Program-made: the position numbers and the translations under genes
The notes under the pieces: model-generated
Told to the model about the DNA's origin: nothing
Database searches by the model: none
The model's input: the letters and a program-made list of their open reading frames with translations, nothing else
Shown: piece after piece, positions 34,190-46,000 of the stretch
Numbering within the stretch: the stretch's first letter is position 1
Layout: each line of letters starts with the position of its first letter
Origin: Aeromonas sp. FDAARGOS 1405
Lineage (GTDB): Bacteria; Pseudomonadota; Gammaproteobacteria; Enterobacterales; Aeromonadaceae
Direction of reading: 5' to 3'
DNA length: 64,000 nucleotides
NCBI RefSeq assembly: GCF_019048265.1
Contig: NZ_CP077312.1
Location: 5,476-69,475 of the forward strand

Positions 34190-34689
34190 AATCTGCAATC
34201 AAAATTCTGGCTGACTGGGCTGAGCTTCAAATCAAGGATATCAATCTCGGTGTGCCGTTCAAAGACGTTCAAGCCTACGAGAAATTGCATGCAGAGCAAT
34301 TCAATAATTGGTGCAAGGCTCACGGTGTTGATTGCTCGATGGCCCTGAAAATTTTCAATTTCAAGGGCGTTACATCCAAGAAAGAAACAGCAGTTGAAAA
34401 TTACAAAATAGCGGCTAACAGAGCCAATCAGTGGTTGTCATTTTCGTTTGAACCGACAAAAGAACAATATTCAAACCTTTCCATTCGCCCCGTTGTTACT
34501 GTCATCTATGAAGGGGATGAATATACTGAAGAGGCTGCGGAAGGTGAAACGCCTGAAATGTGGTCTCTGTATGCAACAGAGAGAAAAAGCTGCCTGACGT
34601 TCTGTTTCGCAGACATTGATAGCGAAGAGCTTGCAAATGAATTTGCAGGGTTTGCCAGTGAAATTTATGGGTTGCCATTAGTTCAGTAA
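34186..34689 (+). CDS. Hypothetical protein, 167 aa
   Basis: Last gene of the sixth regulon transcript, with GGGGAAAAG upstream. Soluble, alpha then beta, acidic (YTEEAAEGETPEMWSLYATE). No family recognised. As part of the island it is a candidate new anti-defence protein; that is inference from company only. Confidence 0.62.
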   Translation: MKSAIKILADWAELQIKDINLGVPFKDVQAYEKLHAEQFNNWCKAHGVDCSMALKIFNFKGVTSKKETAVENYKIAANRANQWLSFSFEPTKEQYSNLSIRPVVTVIYEGDEYTEEAAEGETPEMWSLYATERKSCLTFCFADIDSEELANEFAGFASEIYGLPLVQ

Positions 34690-34696
34690 TAGATAT

Positions 34697-34722
34697 GGCC
34701 GTCTTGTTTAGACGGCCTTTTT
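34697..34722 (+). terminator. Terminator closing the anti-defence island
   Basis: GGCCGTCT-tgttt-AGACGGCC followed by TTTTTG. Confidence 0.9.
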
Positions 34723-34734
34723 GTTTGCGGGCTG

Positions 34735-37700
34735 GGGCGGGCCTCGCCAGCAGCAGCCCCAGATCTCTTGCCAGTGATGCCGCGCAGGCCAAGGGGCCTC
34801 GATGTGCTCGCCTCTCGGTGAAATCCCACCCGCCCTACGGTCGGGGCCCGAGATTCCACCTCCAAGCGACCTGCCGCTGTGGGATGGCCGCGCGAGCTCG
34901 GCCCGCCGCGCACCATGGCTCGCCCTTCGGGCTGCCGGTGCTGGCGGCGAGCCTCGCCAGCAGCAACCCCAGATCTCTTGCCAGTGATGCCGCGCAGGCC
35001 AAGGGGCCTCGATGTGCTCGCCTCTCGGTGAAATCCCACCCGCCCTACGGTCGGGGCCCGAGATTCCACCTCCAAGCGACCTGCCGCTGTGGGATGGCCG
35101 CGCGAGCTCGGCCCGCCGCGCACCATGGCTCGCCCTTCGGGCTGCCGGTGCTGGCGGCGAACCTCGCCAGCAGCAACCCCAGATCTCTTGCCAGTGATGC
35201 CGCGCAGGCCAAGGGGCCTCGATGTGCTCGCCTCTCGGTGAAATCCCACCCGCCCTACGGTCGGGGCCCGAGATTCCACCTCCAAGCGACCTGCCGCTGT
35301 GGGATGGCCGCGCGAGCTCGGCCCGCCGCGCACCATGGCTCGCCCTTCGGGCTGCCGGTGCTGGCGGCGAGCCTCGCCAGCAGCAACCCCAGATCTCTTG
35401 CCAGTGATGCCGCGCAGGCCAAGGGGCCTCGATGTGCTCGCCTCTCGGTGAAATCCCACCCGCCCTACGGTCGGGGCCCGAGATTCCACCTCCAAGCGAC
35501 CTGCCGCTGTGGGATGGCCGCGCGAGCTCGGCCCGCCCTTCGGGCTGCCGGTGCTGGCGGCGAACCTCGCCAGCAGCAGCCCCAGATCTCTTGCCAGTGA
35601 TGCCGCGCAGGCCAAGGGGCCTCGATGTGCTCGCCTCTCGGTGAAATCCCACCCGCCCTACGGTCGGGGCCCGAGATTCCACCTCCAAGCGACCTGCCGC
35701 TGTGGGATGGCCGCGCGAGCTCGGCCCGCCGCGCACCATGGCTCGCCCTTCGGGCTGCCGGTGCTGGCGGCGAACCTCGCCAGCAGCAGCCCCAGATCTC
35801 TTGCCAGTGATGCCGCGCAGGCCAAGGGGCCTCGATGTGCTCGCCTCTCGGTGAAATCCCACCCGCCCTACGGTCGGGGCCCGAGATTCCACCTCCAAGC
35901 GACCTGCCGCTGTGGGATGGCCGCGCGAGCTCGGCCCGCCGCGCACCATGGCTCGCCCTTCGGGCTGCCGGTGCTGGCGGCGAGCCTCGCCAGCAGCAAC
36001 CCAGATCTCGATCACCAGCTGTTCCTGGTAACCGGTGGCCACGGAGCTCGGCCCACCGCGCACCATGGCTCGCCCTTCGGGCTGCCGGTGCTGGCGGCGA
36101 ACCTCGCCAGCAGCAACCCAGATCTCGATCACCAGCTGTTCCTGGTAACCGGTGGCCACGGAGCTCGGCCCGCCGCGCACCATGGCTCGCCCTTCGGGCT
36201 GCCGGTGCTGGCGGCGAGCCTCGCCAGCAGCAACCCAGATCTCGATCACCAGCTGTTCCTGGTAACCGGTGGCCACGGAGCTCGGCCCACCGCGCACCAT
36301 GGCTCGCCCTTCGGGCTGCCGGTGCTGGCGGCGAACCTCGCCAGCAGCAGCCCCAGATCTCTTGCCAGTGATGCCGCGCAGGCCAAGGGGCCTCGATGTG
36401 CTCGCCTCTCGGTGAAATCCCACCCGCCCTACGGTCGGGGCCCGAGATTCCACCTCCAAGCGACCTGCCGCTGTGGGATGGCCGCGCGAGCTCGGCCCAC
36501 CGCGCACCATGGCTCGCCCTTCGGGCTGCCGGTGCTGGCGGCGAGCCTCGCCAGCAGCAACCCCAGATCTCTTGCCAGTGATGCCGCGCAGGCCAAGGGG
36601 CCTCGATGTGCTCGCCTCTCGGTGAAATCCCACCCGCCCTACGGTCGGGGCCCGAGATTCCACCTCCAAGCGACCTGCCGCTGTGGGATGGCCGCGCGAG
36701 CTCGGCCCACCGCGCACCATGGCTCGCCCTTCGGGCTGCCGGTGCTGGCGGCGAGCCTCGCCAGTATCGGCCCCAGATCGCTTGCCAGTAATGCCGCGCA
36801 GGCCAAGGGGCCTCGATGTGCTCGCCTCTCGGTGAAATCCCACCCGCCCTACGGTCGGGGCCCGAGATTCCACCTCCAAGCGACCTGCCGCTGTGGGATG
36901 GCCGCGCGAGCTCGGCCCGCCGCGCACCATGGCTCGCCCTTCGGGCTGCCGGTGCTGGCGGCGAGCCTCGCCAGCAGCAACCCCAGATCTCGATCACCAG
37001 CTGTTCCTGGTAACCGGTGGCCACGGAGCTCGGCCCACCGCGCACCATGGCTCGCCCTTCGGGCTGCCGGTGCTGGCGGCGAACCTCGCCAGCAGCAGCC
37101 CCAGATCTCTTGCCAGTGATGCCGCGCAGGCCAAGGGGCCTCGATGTGCTCGCCTCTCGGTGAAATCCCACCCGCCCTACGGTCGGGGCCCGAGATTCCA
37201 CCTCCAAGCGACCTGCCGCTGTGGGATGGCCGCGCGAGCTCGGCCCGCCGCGCACCATGGCTCGCCCTTCGGGCTGCCGGTGCTGGCGGCGAGCCTCGCC
37301 AGCAGCAACCCAGATCTCGATCACCAGCTGTTCCTGGTAACCGGTGGCCACGGAGCTCGGCCCACCGCGCACCATGGCTCGCCCTTCGGGCTGCCGGTGC
37401 TGGCGGCGAACCTCGCCAGCAGCAACCCAGATCTCGATCACCAGCTGTTCCTGGTAACCGGTGGCCACGGAGCTCGGCCCGCCGCGCACCATGGCTCGCC
37501 CTTCGGGCTGCCGGTGCTGGCGGCGAGCCTCGCCAGCAGCAACCCAGATCTCGATCACCAGCTGTTCCTGGTAACCGGTGGCCACGGAGCTCGGCCCACC
37601 GCGCACCATGGCTCGCCCTTCGGGCTGCCGGTGCTGGCGGCGAGCCTCGCCAGCAGCAACCCAGATCTCGATCACCAGCTGTTCCTGGTAACCGGTGGCC

Positions 37701-40455
37701 ACGGAGCTCGGCCCACCGCGCACCATGGCTCGCCCTTCGGGCTGCCGGTGCTGGCGGCGAACCTCGCCAGCAGCAGCCCCAGATCTCTTGCCAGTGATGC
37801 CGCGCAGGCCAAGGGGCCTCGATGTGCTCGCCTCTCGGTGAAATCCCACCCGCCCTACGGTCGGGGCCCGAGATTCCACCTCCAAGCGACCTGCCGCTGT
37901 GGGATGGCCGCGCGAGCTCGGCCCACCGCGCACCATGGCTCGCCCTTCGGGCTGCCGGTGCTGGCGGCGAGCCTCGCCAGCAGCAACCCCAGATCTCTTG
38001 CCAGTGATGCCGCGCAGGCCAAGGGGCCTCGATGTGCTCGCCTCTCGGTGAAATCCCACCCGCCCTACGGTCGGGGCCCGAGATTCCACCTCCAAGCGAC
38101 CTGCCGCTGTGGGATGGCCGCGCGAGCTCGGCCCACCGCGCACCATGGCTCGCCCTTCGGGCTGCCGGTGCTGGCGGCGAGCCTCGCCAGTATCGGCCCC
38201 AGATCGCTTGCCAGTAATGCCGCGCAGGCCAAGGGGCCTCGATGTGCTCGCCTCTCGGTGAAATCCCACCCGCCCTACGGTCGGGGCCCGAGATTCCACC
38301 TCCAAGCGACCTGCCGCTGTGGGATGGCCGCGCGAGCTCGGCCCGCCGCGCACCATGGCTCGCCCTTCGGGCTGCCGGTGCTGGCGGCGAGCCTCGCCAG
38401 CAGCAACCCAGATCTCGATCACCAGCTGTTCCTGGTAACCGGTGGCCACGGAGCTCGGCCCACCGCGCACCATGGCTCGCCCTTCGGGCTGCCGGTGCTG
38501 GCGGCGAACCTCGCCAGCAGCAGCCCCAGATCTCTTGCCAGTGATGCCGCGCAGGCCAAGGGGCCTCGATGTGCTCGCCTCTCGGTGAAATCCCACCCGC
38601 CCTACGGTCGGGGCCCGAGATTCCACCTCCAAGCGACCTGCCGCTGTGGGATGGCCGCGCGAGCTCGGCCCACCGCGCACCATGGCTCGCCCTTCGGGCT
38701 GCCGGTGCTGGCGGCGAGCCTCGCCAGCAGCAACCCCAGATCTCTTGCCAGTGATGCCGCGCAGGCCAAGGGGCCTCGATGTGCTCGCCTCTCGGTGAAA
38801 TCCCACCCGCCCTACGGTCGGGGCCCGAGATTCCACCTCCAAGCGACCTGCCGCTGTGGGATGGCCGCGCGAGCTCGGCCCACCGCGCACCATGGCTCGC
38901 CCTTCGGGCTGCCGGTGCTGGCGGCGAGCCTCGCCAGTATCGGCCCCAGATCGCTTGCCAGTAATGCCGCGCAGGCCAAGGGGCCTCGATGTGCTCGCCT
39001 CTCGGTGAAATCCCACCCGCCCTACGGTCGGGGCCCGAGATTCCACCTCCAAGCGACCTGCCGCTGTGGGATGGCCGCGCGAGCTCGGCCCGCCGCGCAC
39101 CATGGCTCGCCCTTCGGGCTGCCGGTGCTGGCGGCGAGCCTCGCCAGCAGCAACCCCAGATCTCTTGCCAGTGATGCCGCGCAGGCCAAGGGGCCTCGAT
39201 GTGCTCGCCTCTCGGTGAAATCCCACCCGCCCTACGGTCGGGGCCCGAGATTCCACCTCCAAGCGACCTGCCGCTGTGGGATGGCCGCGCGAGCTCGGCC
39301 CACCGCGCACCATGGCTCGCCCTTCGGGCTGCCGGTGCTGGCGGCGAGCCTCGCCAGTATCGGCCCCAGATCGCTTGCCAGTAATGCCGCGCAGGCCAAG
39401 GGGCCTCGATGTGCTCGCCTCTCGGTGAAATCCCACCCGCCCTACGGTCGGGGCCCGAGATTCCACCTCCAAGCGACCTGCCGCTGTGGGATGGCCGCGC
39501 GAGCTCGGCCCGCCGCGCACCATGGCTCGCCCTTCGGGCTGCCGGTGCTGGCGGCGAGCCTCGCCAGCAGCAACCCCAGATCTCTTGCCAGTGATGCCGC
39601 GCAGGCCAAGGGGCCTCGATGTGCTCGCCTCTCGGTGAAATCCCACCCGCCCTACGGTCGGGGCCCGAGATTCCACCTCCAAGCGACCTGCCGCTGTGGG
39701 ATGGCCGCGCGAGCTCGGCCCACCGCGCACCATGGCTCGCCCTTCGGGCTGCCGGTGCTGGCGGCGAGCCTCGCCAGTATCGGCCCCAGATCGCTTGCCA
39801 GTAATGCCGCGCAGGCCAAGGGGCCTCGATGTGCTCGCCTCTCGGTGAAATCCCACCCGCCCTACGGTCGGGGCCCGAGATTCCACCTCCAAGCGACCTG
39901 CCGCTGTGGGATGGCCGCGCGAGCTCGGCCCGCCGCGCACCATGGCTCGCCCTTCGGGCTGCCGGTGCTGGCGGCGAGCCTCGCCAGCAGCAACCCCAGA
40001 TCTCTTGCCAGTGATGCCGCGCAGGCCAAGGGGCCTCGATGTGCTCGCCTCTCGGTGAAATCCCACCCGCCCTACGGTCGGGGCCCGAGATTCCACCTCC
40101 AAGCGACCTGCCGCTGTGGGATGGCCGCGCGAGCTCGGCCCACCGCGCACCATGGCTCGCCCTTCGGGCTGCCGGTGCTGGCGGCGAGCCTCGCCAGCAG
40201 CAACCCAGATCTCGATCACCAGCTGTTCCTGGTAACCGGTGGCCACGGAGCTCGGCCCACCGCGCACCATGGCTCGCCCTTCGGGCTGCCGGTGCTGGCG
40301 GCGAACCTCGCCAGCAGCAGCCCCAGATCTCTTGCCAGTGATGCCGCGCAGGCCAAGGGGCCTCGATGTGCTCGCCTCTCGGTGAAATCCCACCCGCCCT
40401 ACGGTCGGGGCCCGAGATTCCACCTCCAAGCGACCTGCCGCTGTGGGATGGCGCT
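34735..40455. repeat. 5.7-kb tandem array of 210-bp (A) and 117-bp (B) units
   Basis: About 22 A units (marked by GATGTGCTCGCCTCTCGG, starting near 34799 and then mostly every 210 bp; one is 192 bp) and about 10 B inserts (GATCTCGATCACCAGCTG then TTCCTGGTAACCGGTGGCC) of 117 bp, one of 118. A and B share a 3' half (CGCACCATGGCTCGCCC onward). Two sub-forms of A alternate (CAGCAGCA versus CAGTATCGG), so blocks of several units were duplicated together. Long open frames occur on both strands, all without RBS and with biased Arg/Pro/Gly products; one 118-bp unit breaks frame. I treat the array as non-coding. Confidence 0.93.
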
Positions 40456-40459
40456 GCGC

Positions 40460-40806
40460 TCGCACATCTGTTGTCTATCTAGTATCGCATTCTTATGGTT
40501 GCTCACTCGCCGCAAGGGCTTTCATCTGTAATAGGTTAATCCCGCTAGTAATCCGCGAACATTAGAGGCTAAGAAAAAGCGCGAAAACATGCAGAATATC
40601 CCCGCCACAAGAAAAAAAGCGTCACACCCAACGCAGCTTTCGCTGCATGGCTGCAACCCTTGATATACGTGCCATTGAGTGGAAAACGCGATACTAAAAA
40701 TCGAGGTTTCACAAACCAAGCTAAAGCCATATCCCAAAAGGCTTTGAATGGATTTCTACACCCCCTCTGATAGAATCCGAAAAAACTAGCTAAACATGGA
40801 GTGCAT
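40460..40806. other. oriT: oriT region
   Basis: On the minus strand a hairpin GCAGC-GAAA-GCTGC (40646-40633) directly abuts GTTGGGTGTGACGCTTTT (40632 downwards). The F plasmid nic region has the same plan: an inverted repeat abutting GTGGGGTGTGGTGCTTTT. Aligned over 22 nt (from TTGCGTGGGG in F), about 18 positions agree. By alignment nic falls between 40622 and 40621 on the minus strand. The region lies just upstream of the relaxosome accessory, traD and traI genes. Minus-strand transfer would carry the array and anti-defence island in first. Confidence 0.8.
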
Positions 40807-41112
40807 ATGACGAGACAGAACCAAGTCAGTTTCAAGCTAACTGACGAAGCCCTTCTTCAGCAGTTCAAACACGAAGCAAAGAGAAGGGGTATATCAATCC
40901 ATGAATATGGCCGGCAGATGGCAATCGCAGGCCACTTGGCCAGCGACTCTCGGAGCGAAATTGCTGATGCAATGGTAAAGACAAATACCATAGTGCTTAC
41001 GACACTACGCCGATTGGTGAAGGAGATTAGCCCCGAAAATGGGGACAGCATTCTATTCCAGTCAAGAAATGATGCAGCTGAGATTCTGGCTAAGTTGGGG
41101 ATTAACCTATGA
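40807..41112 (+). CDS. Relaxosome accessory DNA-binding protein (TraY/TrwA-like)
   Basis: 101 residues from ATG 40807 (GGAG 5 nt before). N-terminal strand and helices (QVSFKLTDEALLQQFKHEAKRRGISIHEYGRQMA) have the ribbon-helix-helix pattern of oriT-binding accessory proteins. The order oriT - small RHH gene - coupling protein - relaxase is that of R388 (oriT-trwA-trwB-trwC). Stop overlaps the traD start. Confidence 0.72.
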   Translation: MTRQNQVSFKLTDEALLQQFKHEAKRRGISIHEYGRQMAIAGHLASDSRSEIADAMVKTNTIVLTTLRRLVKEISPENGDSILFQSRNDAAEILAKLGINL

Positions 41113-43061
41113 GCGCAAAAGAGAGACATTCGCTAACCTCGATCACCCGAGGGGGTCAGATTTTTAACAACTTCGTGGTGATGCTTTTCCAAGTTGTTAG
41201 ACAGTATTTTTTCATGCTGGTTGGGTTCTGGGTGGTTGTATTTGCATTGCTTTCGTTCAACCTTCTGACTCCTGCTGAAAAGCACTATGGATGGTATTGG
41301 CTAGTATCTTCCGTAGAGGTGAATCACTTGGGTAATGCTGACAATAGCTTACGGTTGGACTTGCTTGATGGAAGTGTAAGAAGAGTTAGTTGGAAGCAGA
41401 TTTACTCAAACACTCTAATGCAATCTTATGCCGACAAGCTGAGCTTCAAGGTCTATATATCAGCTTTCATTTCGATGCTCCCAACGATTATTGCAGCCAT
41501 CATCCTTGCTAAGTGGATGAGGAGAAAGGGGGAGAGGATTGCAGAAGATGAGCATGTAAGAGGGCTCAGCTTAGGGAGCGTTTCGGACATAAAAAGAATA
41601 GTTGCAAAGATTGAAAAGAAGAGCGGTCAACGCTCTTTATTCAGCATATCCGGTGTTCCACTCCCTCCATTTCAGGAGTGCTCTGGCATCTTGCTGACAG
41701 GCTCACCTGGGGTAGGGAAGTCAACAACATATCGAGATTTAATGCTTCAGCTAAGAGCGGCGGAATGCAAAGCATTTATCTATGACATATCCGGTGAGTT
41801 TGTCAGGAAGTTCTATCGGCCAGGCAAGGACATCATTCTTAACCCTTTCGATAAACGCTCCGCTAGCTGGGATGTGTGGTCTGAGGGAAAGCATGAGATT
41901 GCGTACAACAGAATCGCCCAGGCATCTATCAGAGAGGATAAAAAATCAGGCGATCCATTCTGGACGATCGCACCTCAATTGGTGCTTTCATCCTTAATGG
42001 ATAAGGTTGCAAAATCCTGCACTGAACCATCAATGCATGACCTGATGCATATCATCCTCCACCTTCCAGATGAGTACATGGCAAACATCGTAGCAGGGAC
42101 GGATGCAGCATCAGTCCTGAACATGAATGTTGAAAAACTGGCTGGTTCAATACGCGCGATCATCTCAACAAACCTTCGTTCTTTTAAATATCTTCACGGA
42201 AGTGGTGAGAGGTTCAGCTTCAAGGAATGGGCACATGAAGATAGCGATAGATGGGTTTTTGTGACAGTTAGGGATGACCTCAAGGCAACGCTATCTCCTT
42301 TGATCACTGTCTTTGTGGAAATGGCTTTGAGTGCAATTCTGTCAGCCGAAACCAATGAGGCTGCAGGTAAGCCATATCGAAGAGTTGCGGCATTTGTTGA
42401 TGAGCTCGGCACGTTAAACCCTGTCCCATCACTCGTTGAATTTGTATCGACTGGCCGCAAATTCGGCGGGTTCCCTGTGTTTGGAATACAGTCTAACAGC
42501 CAGGGTGTTGACCTCTATGGAAAGGAAAAGTTTGAGGCTTTCACCGACTCTATAGGTACAGTCATGGCATTCAGGACAAATGGATCTGAAGGGGCATCTT
42601 GGGCGGCTAAACAGCTAGGGAAACAGGAGAGTCAACAAACCACAGAGAATGCTTCATATGGTGCAAACTCGATTCGTGATGCGGTAAATGTCAACAAAGT
42701 AAGAAAAGAACAAGAGGTGGTAATGTCAGGGGAAATTCAGCAATTACCAGACCTCGAAAGCTACTTACGATTGGGGCGTGGCCTTCCTCTTGTTCGACTG
42801 AAAATTCCGCCTGTTGTACTGCCAGATGTGGCTGATGCATTCGATATGACATGCGACTTAGATGACTATAAACCTGTCGATACAGCAGTTCTCTATGATT
42901 CTCGTGGAGGCGATGTTGACGGCCTCATTAACCATATGGTTGCCCAATCTAAAGCCAATAGAGAACTTCAGGAACCTGATACAACAGCAAAGGATATTGC
43001 TGATCAAAACCAACCACTTCCTAAAGAACTCTCTACCAATTTTGATATGGGGAGCATCTAA
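41109..43061 (+). CDS. traD: TraD/TrwB-type conjugative coupling protein (T4CP)
   Basis: 650 residues. Two N-terminal transmembrane segments (about 30-55 and 115-140) are followed by the ATPase domain: Walker A LLTGSPGVGKST near 195-205, FIYDISGEF, then Walker B AAFVDELGTLNP near 427. It is a membrane hexamer that delivers the relaxosome to the T4SS. 4-nt overlap with the gene before and 3-nt gap to traI. Intact. Confidence 0.94.
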   Translation: MSAKERHSLTSITRGGQIFNNFVVMLFQVVRQYFFMLVGFWVVVFALLSFNLLTPAEKHYGWYWLVSSVEVNHLGNADNSLRLDLLDGSVRRVSWKQIYSNTLMQSYADKLSFKVYISAFISMLPTIIAAIILAKWMRRKGERIAEDEHVRGLSLGSVSDIKRIVAKIEKKSGQRSLFSISGVPLPPFQECSGILLTGSPGVGKSTTYRDLMLQLRAAECKAFIYDISGEFVRKFYRPGKDIILNPFDKRSASWDVWSEGKHEIAYNRIAQASIREDKKSGDPFWTIAPQLVLSSLMDKVAKSCTEPSMHDLMHIILHLPDEYMANIVAGTDAASVLNMNVEKLAGSIRAIISTNLRSFKYLHGSGERFSFKEWAHEDSDRWVFVTVRDDLKATLSPLITVFVEMALSAILSAETNEAAGKPYRRVAAFVDELGTLNPVPSLVEFVSTGRKFGGFPVFGIQSNSQGVDLYGKEKFEAFTDSIGTVMAFRTNGSEGASWAAKQLGKQESQQTTENASYGANSIRDAVNVNKVRKEQEVVMSGEIQQLPDLESYLRLGRGLPLVRLKIPPVVLPDVADAFDMTCDLDDYKPVDTAVLYDSRGGDVDGLINHMVAQSKANRELQEPDTTAKDIADQNQPLPKELSTNFDMGSI

Positions 43062-43064
43062 ATC

Positions 43065-46000
43065 ATGTTGAGTATTAAAAGACTAAGCAATGCAGGTGAG
43101 GCCGGCGGATATTACGGCGAGGCAGGCTATTACACTAAGGATGGCGTTGCTCTAGCGTCTGAGTGGGGAGGGCAAGGGGCAGAGGCACTTGGGTTAAGCG
43201 GATTGACAGTTGATCTTGATAGATTCACTGAACTTCTTGAGGGGAAAATCGATTCGGTTACTCATCTTGGCAAACCTGATGGCCAAGGGAAAATTGTTCA
43301 CGCCCCTGGTCACGATTTTACTTTTTCAGCTCCAAAAGGGATCTCGATTGCTGCCCTAATGGGGGGGGATGAACGCCTGATAGATGCTCACCACGCCGCC
43401 GTAAAAGTTGCAATGTCGGAGTTAGAAAAAAGAGTCCTCGCTAGGAAGGATGGCGAGCGAGTCAATACTGGTAACTTCATGTATGCATCGTTCACTCACA
43501 CAGTATCCAGGGCAAACGATCCACAGCTTCATACTCACAATGTAATTCCAAATGCAACGCTGATTGATGCCGCATGGTATAGCCTTGAAAGTAAAGAAAT
43601 GTACCAGTTTAAGATGATGGCTGGTCTGATCTATCGATCCGAATTGGCTGTGCTTGCTCATAAACTGGGCTATACGGTTGAAGTAACAGATAGACAAAAA
43701 GGTTTCTGGGATATCAAGGAGATCAGTGACGAACTCAAGTTTGAAACTTCAAAACGCCGGCGAGAAGTTGAAAAGAGTGCGGCTGAGCGAGATATCACAT
43801 CCCAGAAAGGGCTGGAAGCTGCAGCAGTGATGAGCCGCGCATCCAAAGGTAAGATGACCCCAGAACAACTTTGGGAGATCTGGGATTCTACCGCCGCCTC
43901 TCTGGGTGTTGATGTTGGGAAAATTGTTGAGGAAGCCACTGATAGGGCAACTCAACGAGTCCAAGAAGAGCAAAAAAATCACAGCCCATCATTGCATATG
44001 GATGATCCGAATAGCGGCGTCGAGAATGCTGATGAACAAATACCTGGGGTTCATCCTGAAGCTCTTCGGGCTACTCGTCTGGCCGCGAGGGCACTAGCCG
44101 CTAACGAGGCCGTCTTTGATCAAGATGATGTGCTGAAAGGAGCCTTGAAACTTGGTTTTGGATTGGGCTCTAACTCGTTCAGTAAAAGTGATATCGACAC
44201 GGCACTAGAGGCCATTATCGAGCATAAAGAACTCCTGGTCAGGCCCCACGGACTGACAACACCTGAAGCAATAAGAAAAGAATCCTATATCGTATCGAGC
44301 ATGCTGAACCTGAAAGGGGTTTATGCACCGGTCGCAACTAAAGATGATGTCCAGCACCATATCTCTAATTTTGAAGCTGAGTTATCCAAAAAGCTGGGGG
44401 TGCCTGCAAAGTTAACCAGTGGCCAAGTCAAAGCTGCCGAGCTAATCGTGACGACCAAGGATGCCATTGTGGGTGTCCAAGGTCTGGCTGGTACAGGTAA
44501 AACGACAATGGTTAATGTGGTTAATAGTATTGCGCATGCGCAAGACTTTAAGCTCGTTGGCCTAGCTCAAAGTGGATCAGCCACAGAAACCTTATTCAAT
44601 GAGACTGGCATAGAATCACACACACTTGATAGCTTCATTTTCAGAACCCAGCAGAACAGGGAAGCCTATGGGCCAAGATACGCTGGTAAAGAAATTTGGT
44701 TGATTGATGAAGCATCCCTAGCGAATGCGGGTCACTTTGCCGACCTGATCACAGAGGCTCGCCGCTCAGGAGCTAGGATCGTTTTCACTGGTGATACAGA
44801 ACAACATGAGTCTATTGAGTGGGGTAAGATTTTCTACCTGTTACAAGCCCACGGAATGAAAACCGCTCTGATGGATGACATTACTCGGCAGCGCAATAGC
44901 CCACAGTTATTGGCTGCCATAAAAGCCTATTATGCAGGTGATATAACCAAGACTTTTGAAATGTTGCAGGACAACATTCATGAATCTAAGTCCCCCTTAT
45001 CTGCAATGATTTCTGCCTTTGAGGAAAAAACACCAGCTCATCGTGATGAATCTATTTTCATCATCCCTACAAACTCACAACGGCGTGAGTTTAATATCGC
45101 CGCACATGAAATACTCAAGAAAGAAGGCTTGATCGGCCAAGAGGATATCAAGACTAAAGTATTCTCTAGAGCTGGGCTTAACTATGAAGAAATGAAAGAT
45201 GTTCGATTCTTTCAAACTTACAAGGTAGAGGCCATCGAGTTTCATCAAAACATCCCCGAGCAAGGGATTTTTGCTGGTGAACGATACATGTTGAATCTGG
45301 GGAAATCGGATGTTGTTAAAAATCAACTCCACCTCGAAAATTTTAAAACCGGCGAGGTTCGCATACTGGATCTATTTGGTGTAACTGGCGATAAAGCGAA
45401 GATGATGTTTGATGCCTATCGCTTAGATAGTGTGCAGCTTTCTGAGAATGAGGTGGTGACCTGGAAGAAGACTAGAAAAGATATGGGGTTAATGAATGGT
45501 GACCAGCTTAAGCTTGTTGGTTTTGATAAAACCGCTGGTAAGTTGCATTTCAAAAAAGAAAAGGATGGCTCAACTGTAACGCTGGATCAAAGTGAATACC
45601 ATGACCTTGACTATTCATATGCTGTCACGTCCCAAGTATCTCAAGGGTTAACAAAGAAAGAATCATACTCTCTGCTTAGTTCAACAAACAAATACCTTTC
45701 AACCTTTAGGGCTCTTCTTGTAAACATTAGCCGCGCAACTGAGAAGGCGCACATCTTTGTAGATGACACCAAAAAGTTGATAAAGGTCATGAGGGATAAT
45801 AGTGAAGGGAAGACAATTGCAACTAGGCATGTATCTGCTGAAAGCATGAGAAAATATGCTTCTCATACAAAAAGTAAAGAACCTGACGTTACGCGACTTG
45901 TTGAGGATGACTTAAATGTTGCCTTAGCAAACCTCGCTGAAAAAAAAGGTGTTTTCACACACGATGATATAAAGAAGGAAACGTTGAAATGGAGCTTGGG

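Noticed and set aside
40471..40478. TTGTCTAT as an R388-type nic on the plus strand
   Set aside because: Only 8 bp match and no abutting hairpin. Its polarity would send traI in first and the anti-restriction genes last. The F-like site at 40615-40650 fits better.
34708..40531. Very long open frames on both strands of the 5.7-kb array (for example 1,666 codons minus, 1,212 codons plus)
   Set aside because: Open in several frames at once because the GC-rich unit lacks stops and is a multiple of 3. No RBS, extreme Arg/Pro/Gly composition, and a 118-bp unit shifts frame.
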